A stretch of DNA of 64,000 bases from Sediminibacterium soli (lineage in GTDB: Bacteria > Bacteroidota > Bacteroidia > Chitinophagales > Chitinophagaceae). Each line of letters opens with the position of its first letter. Position 1 is the stretch's first letter. Location of the stretch: positions 1,417,377 through 1,481,376 of the forward strand of contig NZ_JAACJR010000008.1 in assembly GCF_009939225.1 (NCBI RefSeq). Reading direction: 5' to 3'. The notes below the pieces were generated by a model. It worked only from the letters and a program-made list of their open reading frames with translations, did not search any database and was not told the DNA's origin. Shown in pieces: positions 25,432-35,104 of this stretch. A program made the position numbers and the translations under genes.

Positions 25432-26081
25432 CGTTTGTTGCTTTAGTAGATGACCACGAGCTGCTTAGAACAGGGCTTGCGGCCATGATCAATTCGTTCG
25501 AGGGATTTAAAGTTGTTATGGAAGCCAACAACGGTCAGCAGTTCGTTGAAAAAATAAAAACCACAAAAATAAACCCGGATATCGTACTCCTGGATATCAC
25601 CATGCCACAAATGGACGGGTACGAAACCTCCAGCTGGATCAAAAGCAATCTTCCGCAGACAAGGGTATTGGTACTTAGCATGCTTGAGAACGATACGGCC
25701 ATCATTCGTATGCTCAAGAACGGCGCACGCGGCTATATCTTAAAAGACAGTAAACCCAAGATTTTTAAAGATGCGCTCGACAGCATCAGAGACAGCGGCT
25801 ATTACATCAACGATCTGGTCAGCAACAAACTCATGCATTATATCAACCACGAAGAAGTGTACGATAATGATGCCATGGCCCTAAGCAACCTCAGCGAAAA
25901 TGAAATCACCTTCCTGAAATGGATCTGTACCGAGAAAACATATAAAGAAATCGCCGACGAAATGTGCCTCAGCCCGCGTACCATCGACACGTATCGCGAC
26001 AACCTGTTTAAAAAACTGGATGTCAAAACAAGGGTGGGGTTGGCTATTTTTGCCATTAAGAACGGTATCGTCACTATTTAA
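25428..26081 (+). CDS. LuxR/NarL-type response regulator
   Basis: The 217-residue protein has a receiver domain (about 3-120; acidic pocket VDDHE, phospho-acceptor in VLLDITMPQMDG, KDSKP lysine) and a LuxR-type HTH (about 150-212; LSENEITFLKWICTEKTYKEIA). It is the cognate partner of the upstream kinase, overlapping it by 4 bp. Its targets are not evident; PorZ starts 32 bp downstream and could be in the same transcript. Confidence 0.95.
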   Translation: MTFVALVDDHELLRTGLAAMINSFEGFKVVMEANNGQQFVEKIKTTKINPDIVLLDITMPQMDGYETSSWIKSNLPQTRVLVLSMLENDTAIIRMLKNGARGYILKDSKPKIFKDALDSIRDSGYYINDLVSNKLMHYINHEEVYDNDAMALSNLSENEITFLKWICTEKTYKEIADEMCLSPRTIDTYRDNLFKKLDVKTRVGLAIFAIKNGIVTI

Positions 26082-26113
26082 TTCATCTTAGCAACGGGTA
26101 CTGCTATTATACT

Positions 26114-28471
26114 ATGCAGCCGTCAAATACCATCATCCGACGGGTACCAGCACCCGACATTTATCAGGCCTGCTTCCGTTGCGCCCTCTTGTTTTTTTTG
26201 TTGTTTTTACACGGCCTGGTCTTTGCCCAGGTTCGTTTACAACCCATCGGCTTCTGGAGAGACCACCTGAGTTACCAAAATACCACACAGGTGATCACGG
26301 GCGATAAAATATACTGCGCCGCCAATACCCATGTATTTTCTGTTGATGCTGCAAACGAGGTGGACCGGTATACCAAGGTCACCGGCCTGAACGATGTGGG
26401 CGTTCGCTGTATTGGCTGGGACAATGCCAGCCGCCAACTGATCATCGCTTATCATAACAGCAATATCGATGTGGTACATGGATCTGGCGTAAAAAATATC
26501 GGCGATGTGAAAAGAAGCGGCATTTCAGGAAACAAAAGCATCAACGCTGTTTTTTGCAGGGAAGGATTTGCCTACCTGTCATCAGGCCTGGGTATCATCA
26601 TAGCAGATCTTTCAAGGTATGAAATCAAAGACACCTGGTTTATCGGTAACAATGGAGGACAGGTAAATGTGAACGCATTTTGTACCGATAATACCTTCTT
26701 TTATGCGGCTACTGCCGAAGGTGTTAAACGGGCGCCCATAAATTCAGCAGCACTTGCCAACTACAACTCCTGGCAGAACCTGAGCGGAAACAACGGACTG
26801 CCGACAGGTGTCGCTAAAAATGTCGTACTCGCTTACAGCCAGGTTTTTGTTCAGACCGGTGACTCGCTGTTTGTTTTTAATGGCAACACATGGCAATTAG
26901 CCTACACCGACCCTGCCTGGTCTATTGTAAACATCACTTCGTCAGAGAACAAATTATTGGTTTGTCAACGCAATGCATCCGGCAATGCAAGGGTCATCGT
27001 GTTAACAGGCAACGGATCCATTGAACGAATACTTTCCCAAAGTGGTGTCATCTCGCTGCCGCTGTCTGCCATCCTCTCGAATAATATTCCCTGGGTCGCC
27101 GATCAGTTTGGCGGTCTTTCACGTTTTTCTGCTACGGTTGACCGGTTTGTGCCTAACGGACCGCCTGCACCCGCAGACGGTGAAATGGCCTTTTCTAACG
27201 ATACCCTGTTTGTTGCTGCGGGCAGCGTTAACACATCCTGGAATTACCAGTATAACCGCAACGGCGTGTACCGGTTCCGGAACGGTCTGTGGGATGCACG
27301 CAGCAATTTCAACACACCGGTACTTGATTCCGTTCTTGATTTTATAACGATCGCTGTCAACCCCGGCGATCGTAGTCTCTGGGGAGGCAGCTATGGCGGC
27401 GGCCTGGTGAATTTCCGAAACGACAATACCATCGTCCTTTACAAAAAAAACCTCACCCTGCAGCCGGCAACAGGCGATCCCTCCAGCTATCGCATAAGCG
27501 GCCTGGCTTTCGACCGGTTGAATAATCTCTGGATCAGCAATTACGGCGCTCCGCAGAACCTGCAGGTCAGGAAAAACGACGGGAGCTGGAAATCGTTCAC
27601 GATTCCTTTTCTGCTGACCGAAAACGCGGCCGGACAGATCATTGCCGATGACTATGACCAGTTGTGGATCGTAAGCCCGAAAAACAATGGCCTGGTCTGT
27701 TATCGTCCCGGTGCGGGTATCGACAATACCAACGACGATAAATGGAAGTTGTACCGGCAGGGGGCCGGAAACGGCAATCTTCCCAGCAACAATATACTGT
27801 GCATCGCCAAAGATAAAAACGGGTTTATCTGGGTGGGTACAGACAGGGGCGTAGGTATCATACAATGCACAGGCGATGTCTTTGGCGCACAGCTCTGCGA
27901 AGCCACTGTACCGGTTGTTCAGCAAAACGGATTTAATGGTTTGCTGTTCAAAGATGAGCTGGTGCAAAGTATAGCTGTTGATGGCGCCAACAGAAAATGG
28001 GTTGGCACAAAAAACGGTGTATGGCTGGTATCGGCAGACGGAGAAAAAATCCTTTACCGCTTTACTGCAGAAAACAGTGCGTTATTACACAACGATGTCA
28101 GGAAGATTGCAGTGAACCCTGTTACCGGCGAGGTTTTCTTCGCCACTTTCAGCGGCATCTGCAGTTTCAGAAGCACCGCCACTGAAGCGGACAATCGCTT
28201 TGACCAGGTGCTTGTATTTCCCAATCCCGTACCGCCGGGTTATTCGGGTACCATTGCCATCAAGGGTCTTGCGGATAATTCGTTTGTTAAAATCACCGAG
28301 CTGAATGGCAGACTGGTATACCAGGGACGCGCTCTTGGCGGACAGTTTACCTGGAACGGAAAAGACTACAAAGGTGGCAAAGCGGCCAGCGGCGTTTACC
28401 TTGTTTTAGCAAGAAACGATTCCGGGAACGAACAATTCGTTACCAGGATCGTTATCGTATCAGGAAGATGA
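26114..28471 (+). CDS. porZ: PorZ-like T9SS surface protein
   Basis: The 785-residue protein has an N-terminal hydrophobic signal (about 20-39) and two beta-propellers. The first begins GFWRDHLSYQNTTQVITG and has TKVTGLNDVGVRCIGWD, the PorZ pattern. The second contains periplasmic two-component-type propeller repeats (FIWVGTDRGVGIIQ, KWVGTKNGVWLV). The C-terminus is a type A T9SS sorting domain (VFPNPVPPGYSG to the end). In Porphyromonas PorZ delivers anionic LPS to the T9SS attachment complex at the surface. It is the third T9SS-linked locus in the window. Confidence 0.88.
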   Translation: MQPSNTIIRRVPAPDIYQACFRCALLFFLLFLHGLVFAQVRLQPIGFWRDHLSYQNTTQVITGDKIYCAANTHVFSVDAANEVDRYTKVTGLNDVGVRCIGWDNASRQLIIAYHNSNIDVVHGSGVKNIGDVKRSGISGNKSINAVFCREGFAYLSSGLGIIIADLSRYEIKDTWFIGNNGGQVNVNAFCTDNTFFYAATAEGVKRAPINSAALANYNSWQNLSGNNGLPTGVAKNVVLAYSQVFVQTGDSLFVFNGNTWQLAYTDPAWSIVNITSSENKLLVCQRNASGNARVIVLTGNGSIERILSQSGVISLPLSAILSNNIPWVADQFGGLSRFSATVDRFVPNGPPAPADGEMAFSNDTLFVAAGSVNTSWNYQYNRNGVYRFRNGLWDARSNFNTPVLDSVLDFITIAVNPGDRSLWGGSYGGGLVNFRNDNTIVLYKKNLTLQPATGDPSSYRISGLAFDRLNNLWISNYGAPQNLQVRKNDGSWKSFTIPFLLTENAAGQIIADDYDQLWIVSPKNNGLVCYRPGAGIDNTNDDKWKLYRQGAGNGNLPSNNILCIAKDKNGFIWVGTDRGVGIIQCTGDVFGAQLCEATVPVVQQNGFNGLLFKDELVQSIAVDGANRKWVGTKNGVWLVSADGEKILYRFTAENSALLHNDVRKIAVNPVTGEVFFATFSGICSFRSTATEADNRFDQVLVFPNPVPPGYSGTIAIKGLADNSFVKITELNGRLVYQGRALGGQFTWNGKDYKGGKAASGVYLVLARNDSGNEQFVTRIVIVSGR

Positions 28472-28482
28472 AGTCATAAGGA

Positions 28483-30915
28483 CTAATCATCATCGTCGTC
28501 TGCTTTTTTGATCGGCTTGAAGAAAGCTGCACGTTTGGGACCCGGAAACGGCACGTTGTCTCCTTTTAACCCATGCCATAATACAATATTAAACTCCAGG
28601 TCAGGCACCGCGTCTTCCTTGGCAAGATTAAACTTCTCGGAACGTTGCTGCCATTCATTCATGGCCGTATTCCGCTCGTTCAGATCCACTTTAGCCATCC
28701 TTGCCGTAAAGCCGGCAGGATTTGTTTCAGATGAAAAGCAGCGCCACATGGGTTGTGCAGCGGCATCATACTGGCTCATGGGTGGTATTCCCAAAATCAA
28801 TTCCATTGTGCGGAGCATGGAGGACGTTGAGTACATAGTATGATCAACCAATCCTCTTTTTACAAAACCACCGGCAACATAGGCCGTGCTTCTGTGTGCA
28901 TCCACATGATCTGCGCCATTCTGCGCATCGTCTTCTATGATAAACACAGCTGCCTCCTTCCAGATCGGGCTTTTGCTGAGGTGTTCCACAAACAAGCCTA
29001 CCGCCAGGTCATTGTCTGCCACATGCGCATAGGGCGTAGGCCTTCCCTTACGTAAACCCTCGGTATGGTCGTTGCCAAAACGAACGCTGTTGAATTTAGG
29101 CACCGCGTTCACACTTACCAGTGAATCAAATTCTCTTTTCCATTGGAAAAAGCGCGTGGTATCGGGTATCCGGTTATCGTATCCGTTGAAATAAGGACAG
29201 AAATGATTTTTCAACGAGGGAATATTGGCTTTAAAATTATCGACAAACTCGCCGTAAGACCGGTAGCTCACACCCGCTTTTTTGCAATGGTCCCATATAA
29301 ATCCACCTTTGTTATTGGCTGCCTCCCGGTTACCTTCTCCGTCGTAGGAGCCACCGCGGCCACCGTAACTGCTTACCCAGCTCTTTTCCAGGAAATCGGT
29401 TGCGTAGGCACCCATGGTCCAGTTATGCCCGTCGGCGCTTACTTCCCCGTCTACATAAAAATTATCAAGCAGCACAAATTCTCTTGCCAGCGCATGCTGG
29501 TTGGGCGTAATATGCTCGCCAAATAATACGAGCCTCGGGTCGCCATTGCCTTCTTTCATATCACCCAATACCTGGTCGTAGGTCCGGTTTTCCTTGATGA
29601 TATAGAAAACATATTTGATGGGGCTTGGATCTCCGACTTTTCTTGGAATGGGATTGCCGGTCTCGCCCTGTGTAAACATCTCCTTAACCTTATTGTAAGG
29701 CGTATTGCGATAAACCACCTGCGAATACACGCTTAACTGCTGTTCGGTGGGCTCTTCCATCACCGTCATCGTTCCCTGGAAAAGACCTGCAATGTATTGT
29801 ACGTTCTTCGGTCTTTCCGGGTCGCCTTCGTGATGCAGCACGATCTGTTTGTTTCCCAGCGGGTTTGGCCCGTATACATTGGCCATAGAAGAGAAGCCTT
29901 TGCCGTTTGATACAAATAATTTCTTCCCTATCACCTTAACATTGGTGGGGTACCAGCCTACGGGAATAAACCCCTTGCTTTTGCTCTTTACCGGAACTGC
30001 CACATCGAATACAGTCACACAGTTGTTGTCTGCATTGGCTATGTATAAAGTCTTTTCATTTTTACTCAATGCGATGCCGTTCGTGGTGGAGCCGTTCGGG
30101 GCATCGGGGTAAAGCGCCGCGTTAAGCGTTTCGATCACTTTTCTCTGTTTTGTATCGATTACAGAAACGGAGTTATCGTTGGAATTGGCCACATAGAGGT
30201 ATTTGCCGCTGGCGGTAAGACAAAGCTCGTTGGGGTTATCTCCCACTGTTATTTCAGATACAATGTTATTTTTCTCCGTATCGAATACATATACCTTATC
30301 GCATCCCCAGCAACTGATATACAGCTCTTTTTTATTTGGTGAAAGCATACAGGCATATGCTTCCGCACCGAGCGAAAATTTCTGTTTTATGTTTTTTGTA
30401 CGGAGATCGATGGTGTACAGGTAATGATCGTCCCTGGTAACCACATACAGCAGCTGTTTATTGTCGTCGATCGCTATACCGGCGGGAGCAATGCGGTTCG
30501 GCCATTTTTTACCCAGGATGATGCTGTCTTTTAACACCAGCTTTTTATTCTCGATCGCATACTCGAGTATCCAGTTATCATGACCGCCCGAGGCGTATAA
30601 TCTTTTTTCATCGCCGCTGAAGACCAGTCCATACCAACTCTTGGGAACGATAACACTGTCGATCATCTTTTCCGATTCGGGATCAATCAGCTGAATGCTT
30701 TGAACGCTTTGCCCGTTATTGGTCACAGCCATCAGTTTTTTTGATTTGCTGACTGCGATATTCAGTGGCAGGTCTCCCAGCTGAAAGCTGCGCCCCACGG
30801 GCGTGAGGCCCCATCCGTTGGGAAGCATTACTTTTTTTGATTCGATGTCTGAAATTGTCTGGGAAAACGACGCGTAAGCGATGCCGATACAACATACAAA
30901 CAGCAGCTTTCTCAT
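28483..30915 (-). CDS. YncE-like propeller fused to phosphoesterase
   Basis: The 810-residue protein has a signal peptide (about 1-18), a seven-bladed YncE-like propeller (about 30-390, with repeated blades such as LYVANSNDNSVSVIDT), and a C-terminal phosphoesterase domain of the alkaline phosphatase superfamily (about 430-800; YIIKENRTYDQVLGDM, FYVDGEVSADGHNW, VFIIEDDAQNGADHVDAHR). These residues match the acid phosphatase/phospholipase C group. It ends in an acidic tail of Asp residues. The substrate, a periplasmic phosphoester, is unknown. It is monocistronic and converges on porZ with an 11-bp gap. Confidence 0.9.
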   Translation of the reverse strand: MRKLLFVCCIGIAYASFSQTISDIESKKVMLPNGWGLTPVGRSFQLGDLPLNIAVSKSKKLMAVTNNGQSVQSIQLIDPESEKMIDSVIVPKSWYGLVFSGDEKRLYASGGHDNWILEYAIENKKLVLKDSIILGKKWPNRIAPAGIAIDDNKQLLYVVTRDDHYLYTIDLRTKNIKQKFSLGAEAYACMLSPNKKELYISCWGCDKVYVFDTEKNNIVSEITVGDNPNELCLTASGKYLYVANSNDNSVSVIDTKQRKVIETLNAALYPDAPNGSTTNGIALSKNEKTLYIANADNNCVTVFDVAVPVKSKSKGFIPVGWYPTNVKVIGKKLFVSNGKGFSSMANVYGPNPLGNKQIVLHHEGDPERPKNVQYIAGLFQGTMTVMEEPTEQQLSVYSQVVYRNTPYNKVKEMFTQGETGNPIPRKVGDPSPIKYVFYIIKENRTYDQVLGDMKEGNGDPRLVLFGEHITPNQHALAREFVLLDNFYVDGEVSADGHNWTMGAYATDFLEKSWVSSYGGRGGSYDGEGNREAANNKGGFIWDHCKKAGVSYRSYGEFVDNFKANIPSLKNHFCPYFNGYDNRIPDTTRFFQWKREFDSLVSVNAVPKFNSVRFGNDHTEGLRKGRPTPYAHVADNDLAVGLFVEHLSKSPIWKEAAVFIIEDDAQNGADHVDAHRSTAYVAGGFVKRGLVDHTMYSTSSMLRTMELILGIPPMSQYDAAAQPMWRCFSSETNPAGFTARMAKVDLNERNTAMNEWQQRSEKFNLAKEDAVPDLEFNIVLWHGLKGDNVPFPGPKRAAFFKPIKKADDDDD

Positions 30916-30934
30916 AAGGTAGTCCTATTTAAAA

Positions 30935-30960
30935 TAAAGGTATGAACAGGTATCTGTCAA
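30935..30960 (-). promoter_or_regulatory. Promoter of the phosphoesterase gene
   Basis: On the minus strand TTGACA (30960-30955) is followed by TACCTTTA (30942-30935), a TAnnTTTA variant of the -7 box, 19 bp before ATG 30915. Confidence 0.5.
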
Positions 30961-30984
30961 CAGGCGGCGAAACAATTATTTAAT

Positions 30985-31008
30985 AAAAAAGAGCCGTTAC
31001 CAGCTCTT
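30985..31008 (-). terminator. Intrinsic terminator after PliI-like gene
   Basis: On the minus strand AAGAGC and GCTCTT form a 6-bp stem with an 8-nt loop, followed directly by a run of T residues (A-run 30985-30990 on the + strand). Confidence 0.75.
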
Positions 31009-31013
31009 GTCAA

Positions 31014-31598
31014 TCAGGGTTTGTTGAAATCATAGGTACGTGTTACTCTGAACCGAAGGGTACCCTTTTCATCGCGCTGTACCCGGTACATCACCTGCCG
31101 CATGGTGCCTGTTGGCTTCAGATCCGTAGTGTCTGCGGTTGCATACACCGGAAACCTGCGCACCAGTGTACCTTCCATCAGCGCAAACTGGTCGTTACCC
31201 ATATAGCCCGTACGTATTTTGGGATCGTCTACAATGTCGGGGAAAAAGATAGGCGCATACCCCTGGTTCTTGTCGGAACTGATGGCAATCACGCTTCCCT
31301 TGTTTTTAGCATCTTCCGGAAACACATATAACAGCAGATCCGGAAACCCATCCGCATTCAGGTCGTCCACCTCAGATTTGCGTATCCTTCCTTTCACTTC
31401 GATGGATACATCGCGGGCAGTATTTTCAAACCCGATCGGGCTGATGGTAACCATATTTTTATCCGGGTTCCTGTTGGTCGAATTTACCCGGTAACCCGTC
31501 TTACCCAGTTTCATGGTGGTGTCAAAGCGTCTATTCTGCGCCTGCAGGCAGGCAATGCACAACATTCCCAGCAATGCCAACCCGATCTTTTTCTGCAT
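31014..31598 (-). CDS. PliI-like periplasmic protein (I-type lysozyme inhibitor fold)
   Basis: The 194-residue protein has a signal peptide (about 1-20, ending LQAQ). The body has VDDLNADGFPDLLLYV, FFPDIVDDPKIRTGYMGND and LVRRFPVY, in the order seen in PliI-type periplasmic lysozyme inhibitors. The loop where PliI has SGSYGS reads DAKNKGS here, so the inhibitory residues are not conserved and inhibition is doubtful. ATG 31598 starts the signal peptide. It follows icmF by 40 bp and ends at a terminator, so it may share that transcript, but no functional link is evident. Confidence 0.6.
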   Translation of the reverse strand: MQKKIGLALLGMLCIACLQAQNRRFDTTMKLGKTGYRVNSTNRNPDKNMVTISPIGFENTARDVSIEVKGRIRKSEVDDLNADGFPDLLLYVFPEDAKNKGSVIAISSDKNQGYAPIFFPDIVDDPKIRTGYMGNDQFALMEGTLVRRFPVYATADTTDLKPTGTMRQVMYRVQRDEKGTLRFRVTRTYDFNKP

Positions 31599-31638
31599 GT
31601 CTACTTCTTTAAGCGCTAATGTACAGATTTTAACGGCA

Positions 31639-34600
31639 TCACATATTGCGCCTGTATTGTCCGCCCACTTCGTACAGGGCATGGGTTATCTGCCCCAGCG
31701 AGCAGTATTTTACGGCTTCCATCAGTTCGTTAAAGATATTTCCATTGGCCGTGGCCACTTCCCTGAGTTTTTTCAATGCCTCCGCACTGCTGTTTTCATT
31801 GCGTTTCCAGAAACCCTGCAGGTTTTGGATCTGCTGTTCCTTTTCTTCGGTCGTGCTGCGTATTACTTCGCCGGGAAGAACCGTGGGACTTCCTTTTTTA
31901 TTAAGGAAAGTGTTGACGCCGATCAATGGCAGTTCTCCGGTATGCTTCAGGGTTTCATAATAAAGACTTTCTTCCTGGATTTTGTTGCGCTGGTACATCC
32001 GCTCCATGGCGCCCAGTACGCCGCCCCGTTCGGTAATCCGGTCAAATTCGGCCAGTACGGCCTCTTCCACAAGGTCTGTCATCTCCTCTACGGCAAAACT
32101 TCCCTGGATAAAGTTTTCGGTAACCGCCGAACCCAGCTCCCGGTTAATGATCAGCTGGATCGCCATGGCGCGTCTTACACTTTCTTCGGTGGGAGTGGTA
32201 ATTGCCTCATCGTATGCGTTTGTATGAAGGCTGTTGCAGTTATCGTAGATAGCATACAGTGCCTGCAGCGTTGTACGGATATCATTAAAATCTATTTCCT
32301 GTGCATGCAGGCTGCGGCCGCTGGTCTGTATATGGTATTTCAGTTTCTGAGAGCGTTCATTCGCCTTGTATTTATACTTCATCGCCTTGGCCCAGATACG
32401 TCTGGCCACACGTCCTATCACACTGTATTCCGGGTCCATGCCGTTGCTGAAGAAAAACGAAAGATTGGGTGCAAAATCGTCGATACGCATGCCCCGGCTC
32501 AGGTAATATTCCACGTAAGTAAACCCGTTCGATAAGGTAAATGCCAGCTGCGTAATGGGGTTGGCGCCGGCCTCGGCAATATGGTATCCGCTGATGCTGA
32601 CACTGTAAAAATTCCGCACTTTCTGCTCAATAAAATAGGCCTGTACATCACCCATCAGCTTCAGGGCAAATTCGGTGGAGAAGATACAGGTATTCTGTGC
32701 CTGGTCTTCTTTCAGGATATCCGCCTGCACGGTTCCCCTTACCTGCGAAAGGGCCTGCGCTTTTATGGACGCGTACACATCCGGCGGCAGCACCTCGTCG
32801 CCGCTGATACCAAGCAGCTGCAAACCCAGTCCGTTGTTTCCTTCGGGCAATCGTTCCGGGGAAGCCGGATTATAATAGATCGGTTTGGGTACAGACGCAA
32901 ATTTTGTCTGCATGTATGCATGCACGCCATCCCAGGCATTGTTCTCCGTAATCCATTTTTCGCATAGCTGGTCGATGGCTGCATTCATGAAAAAAGCCAG
33001 CACAATGGGCGCGGGACCGTTGATCGTCATGCTCACCGATGTTTTGGGATCGCAGAGATCAAAACCGCTGTACAGTTTTTTGGCGTCGTCCACAGTGGCA
33101 ATGCTCACACCGCTGTTGCCAACTTTTCCATAGATATCGGGACGATGATCGGGATCTTCTCCATACAGCGTAACGCTATCGAACGCGGTAGACAACCGGA
33201 TTGCCGGCTGCCCGATCGATACATAGTGAAACCGCTTATTGGTTCTTTCAGGCCCGCCTTCGCCGGCAAACATTCTTGTCGGGTCCTCGCCCTGGCGTTT
33301 TAATTCAAAAACACCCGATGTATAGGGGAACGAGCCCGGCAGGTTCTCCTGTAATTGCCAGCGCAGAATATCGCCCCAGTCTCTGTATTTTGGCAACACG
33401 ATCCTGGGTATCCTTGTTCCGCTTAAAGATTTTGTTGTCAGCGATTGCCTGATGGTTTGGTCGCGGACGGTATATTCGAAATAATCTCCTGCATATTTCC
33501 TGATCACGCCGGGCCAGTTATCGACCAGGTGCCGGCAATCGGGGTGCAGCTCCTTTTCCCACTGGTCTTGCAAAGACTGCAGGGCAGTGGCTGTATGGCT
33601 GTCGCGGATATGACCGATGGTTCCGTATAACTGGTACAGCCTGGTGGCAATAGCGCATTGCTCGGTTACCCAACTGTCGTAGCTCCTGTTGGCCTCAGCT
33701 ATTTCAGATAAATACCGGGCGCGTTTGGGCGGTATGATCTGCGATTTGGTGGTGGCATTTGCATTGCCCGGCTGATCATTCCCGTTCGCAAACCGTACAC
33801 GACATTTTGCACTGATCGTGTCCATGAGTTTATCAAACAGGTGATTGATTCCGGCATCGTTGAACTGTGCGGCAATCGTTCCTATCACCGGGATATCCTC
33901 GTCTTTAGCCGAAAACAGGTTGTGGTTGCGCCTGAATTGTTTTTTTACATCGTGCAGTGCATCCAGCGCCCCGGCCTTGTCGAATTTGTTGATGCAGATA
34001 AGATCTGCATAATCCAGCATATTGATCTTTTCCAGCTGCGAAGCCGCGCCGTATTCCGGCGTCATCACATACAGGCTCACGTCGCAATAATCGAGTATCG
34101 ATGCATCGCTCTGTCCTACGCCGGCAGATTCAAGAATGATGAGCTCAAAGCCGGCATCCTTACAGATATCGATCGCCTCCTGTACATAAGCGCTCAGCGC
34201 GGTATTGTCATCGCGGGTAGCGAGGCTGCGCATATAGGCACGTGCGTGGGAGATCGCATTCATACGTATACGGTCGCCAAGCAGCGCGCCCCCCGTTTTC
34301 TTTTTCGACGGATCAACAGAAATAACCGCTATGGTCTTATCTGTAAACCGGCTAAGGTACCGTCGAACGATCTCGTCGGTAACGGAGCTCTTGCCCGCGC
34401 CGCCGGTTCCGGTGATACCCAGTACGGGAATATGTTTTGTTTCGTTTTTCTGCGTTCCGGTGTTCACAGGCAGGCCATTCTCTGCATTGGTGATCTGGCG
34501 GGCAATCCGGCGCACGTCTTTTACTTCGGGCAGCGTCATCCCGTTTTTGTATTCGCCGTTGCCGTTAAGATTAAAATCGCACTGCCTGATCACATCTTCG

Positions 34601-34995
34601 ATCATCCCTTCCAATCCCATATGACGCCCATCGTCGGGACTGTAGATCCGCGTAATCCCGTACTGGTGCAGTTCCCGGATCTCTTCGGGTAAAATGGTGC
34701 CGCCGCCGCCGCCGAATATCCTGATATGCCCGCAACCGTTCTGGTCAAGCAGGTCTTTCATGTATTTAAAAAACTCCACATGACCGCCCTGGTAGCTGGT
34801 GATGGCGATGCCCTGGGCATCTTCCTCTATGGCACATTCTACGATCTCCGCAACACTGCGGTTATGGCCGAGATGAATGATCTCTGCCCCCTTTGCCTGC
34901 AATATGCGGCGCATGATATTGATGGCGGCATCATGACCATCAAAAAGGCTGGCTGCTGTAACGATCCTGATCTTATGGGTAGCTGTGTATGACAT
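31639..34995 (-). CDS. icmF: Fused isobutyryl-CoA mutase IcmF
   Basis: The 1118-residue protein has a cobalamin-binding domain (about 5-140; DGHDAA and GGGGG), a MeaB-type G-protein chaperone (about 175-420; P-loop GTGGAGKSS and [18 protein letters not shown]), and a mutase TIM barrel (about 470-1118). [20 protein letters not shown] has Phe where methylmalonyl-CoA mutases have Tyr, which points to isobutyryl/n-butyryl-CoA isomerisation with B12. The G-domain repairs or reloads the cofactor. ATG 34995 follows a good promoter and starts the domain; the 13 codons upstream are not needed. No B12 riboswitch precedes it. Confidence 0.93.
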   Translation of the reverse strand: MSYTATHKIRIVTAASLFDGHDAAINIMRRILQAKGAEIIHLGHNRSVAEIVECAIEEDAQGIAITSYQGGHVEFFKYMKDLLDQNGCGHIRIFGGGGGTILPEEIRELHQYGITRIYSPDDGRHMGLEGMIEDVIRQCDFNLNGNGEYKNGMTLPEVKDVRRIARQITNAENGLPVNTGTQKNETKHIPVLGITGTGGAGKSSVTDEIVRRYLSRFTDKTIAVISVDPSKKKTGGALLGDRIRMNAISHARAYMRSLATRDDNTALSAYVQEAIDICKDAGFELIILESAGVGQSDASILDYCDVSLYVMTPEYGAASQLEKINMLDYADLICINKFDKAGALDALHDVKKQFRRNHNLFSAKDEDIPVIGTIAAQFNDAGINHLFDKLMDTISAKCRVRFANGNDQPGNANATTKSQIIPPKRARYLSEIAEANRSYDSWVTEQCAIATRLYQLYGTIGHIRDSHTATALQSLQDQWEKELHPDCRHLVDNWPGVIRKYAGDYFEYTVRDQTIRQSLTTKSLSGTRIPRIVLPKYRDWGDILRWQLQENLPGSFPYTSGVFELKRQGEDPTRMFAGEGGPERTNKRFHYVSIGQPAIRLSTAFDSVTLYGEDPDHRPDIYGKVGNSGVSIATVDDAKKLYSGFDLCDPKTSVSMTINGPAPIVLAFFMNAAIDQLCEKWITENNAWDGVHAYMQTKFASVPKPIYYNPASPERLPEGNNGLGLQLLGISGDEVLPPDVYASIKAQALSQVRGTVQADILKEDQAQNTCIFSTEFALKLMGDVQAYFIEQKVRNFYSVSISGYHIAEAGANPITQLAFTLSNGFTYVEYYLSRGMRIDDFAPNLSFFFSNGMDPEYSVIGRVARRIWAKAMKYKYKANERSQKLKYHIQTSGRSLHAQEIDFNDIRTTLQALYAIYDNCNSLHTNAYDEAITTPTEESVRRAMAIQLIINRELGSAVTENFIQGSFAVEEMTDLVEEAVLAEFDRITERGGVLGAMERMYQRNKIQEESLYYETLKHTGELPLIGVNTFLNKKGSPTVLPGEVIRSTTEEKEQQIQNLQGFWKRNENSSAEALKKLREVATANGNIFNELMEAVKYCSLGQITHALYEVGGQYRRNM

Positions 34996-35010
34996 GGTGC
35001 TGGTAGCCCG

Positions 35011-35040
35011 CAAATCTACAACAATAGTTAACAACTGTTA
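35011..35040 (-). promoter_or_regulatory. icmF promoter with 10-bp direct repeat
   Basis: TAGATTTG on the minus strand (35018-35011) matches TAnnTTTG and lies 15 bp before ATG 34995. Immediately upstream, AACAATAGTT (35020-35029) and AACAACTGTT (35030-35039) are direct repeats differing at two positions, and TAACAACTGTTA (35029-35040) is a dyad. This looks like an operator between the -33 and -7 regions. Confidence 0.5.
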
Positions 35041-35104
35041 GCTTTTTGGGTTACGGCTTTTTCCTGCCGAAACTTCTTACTTTCAGTGCCCGAAAAAGAC
35101 ATCT

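Noticed and set aside
24640-26081. Kinase/regulator pair as the T9SS regulators PorY/PorX because porZ is adjacent
   Set aside because: PorX carries a PglZ phosphatase domain and no LuxR HTH; this regulator has a LuxR HTH.
31513-32535. Open frame antisense to the end of icmF
   Set aside because: The opposite strand encodes conserved mutase sequence; the frame has no recognisable motifs.
31639-34995. Methylmalonyl-CoA mutase as the identity of this gene
   Set aside because: The fused G-protein domain and the Phe in FPYTSGVFE fit IcmF; methylmalonyl-CoA mutases have Tyr there and a different domain order.
34996-35104. Cobalamin riboswitch upstream of B12-dependent icmF
   Set aside because: The 109-bp divergent region is too short for the icmF leader and contains no B12-box-like core; a -7 box sits 15 bp from ATG.
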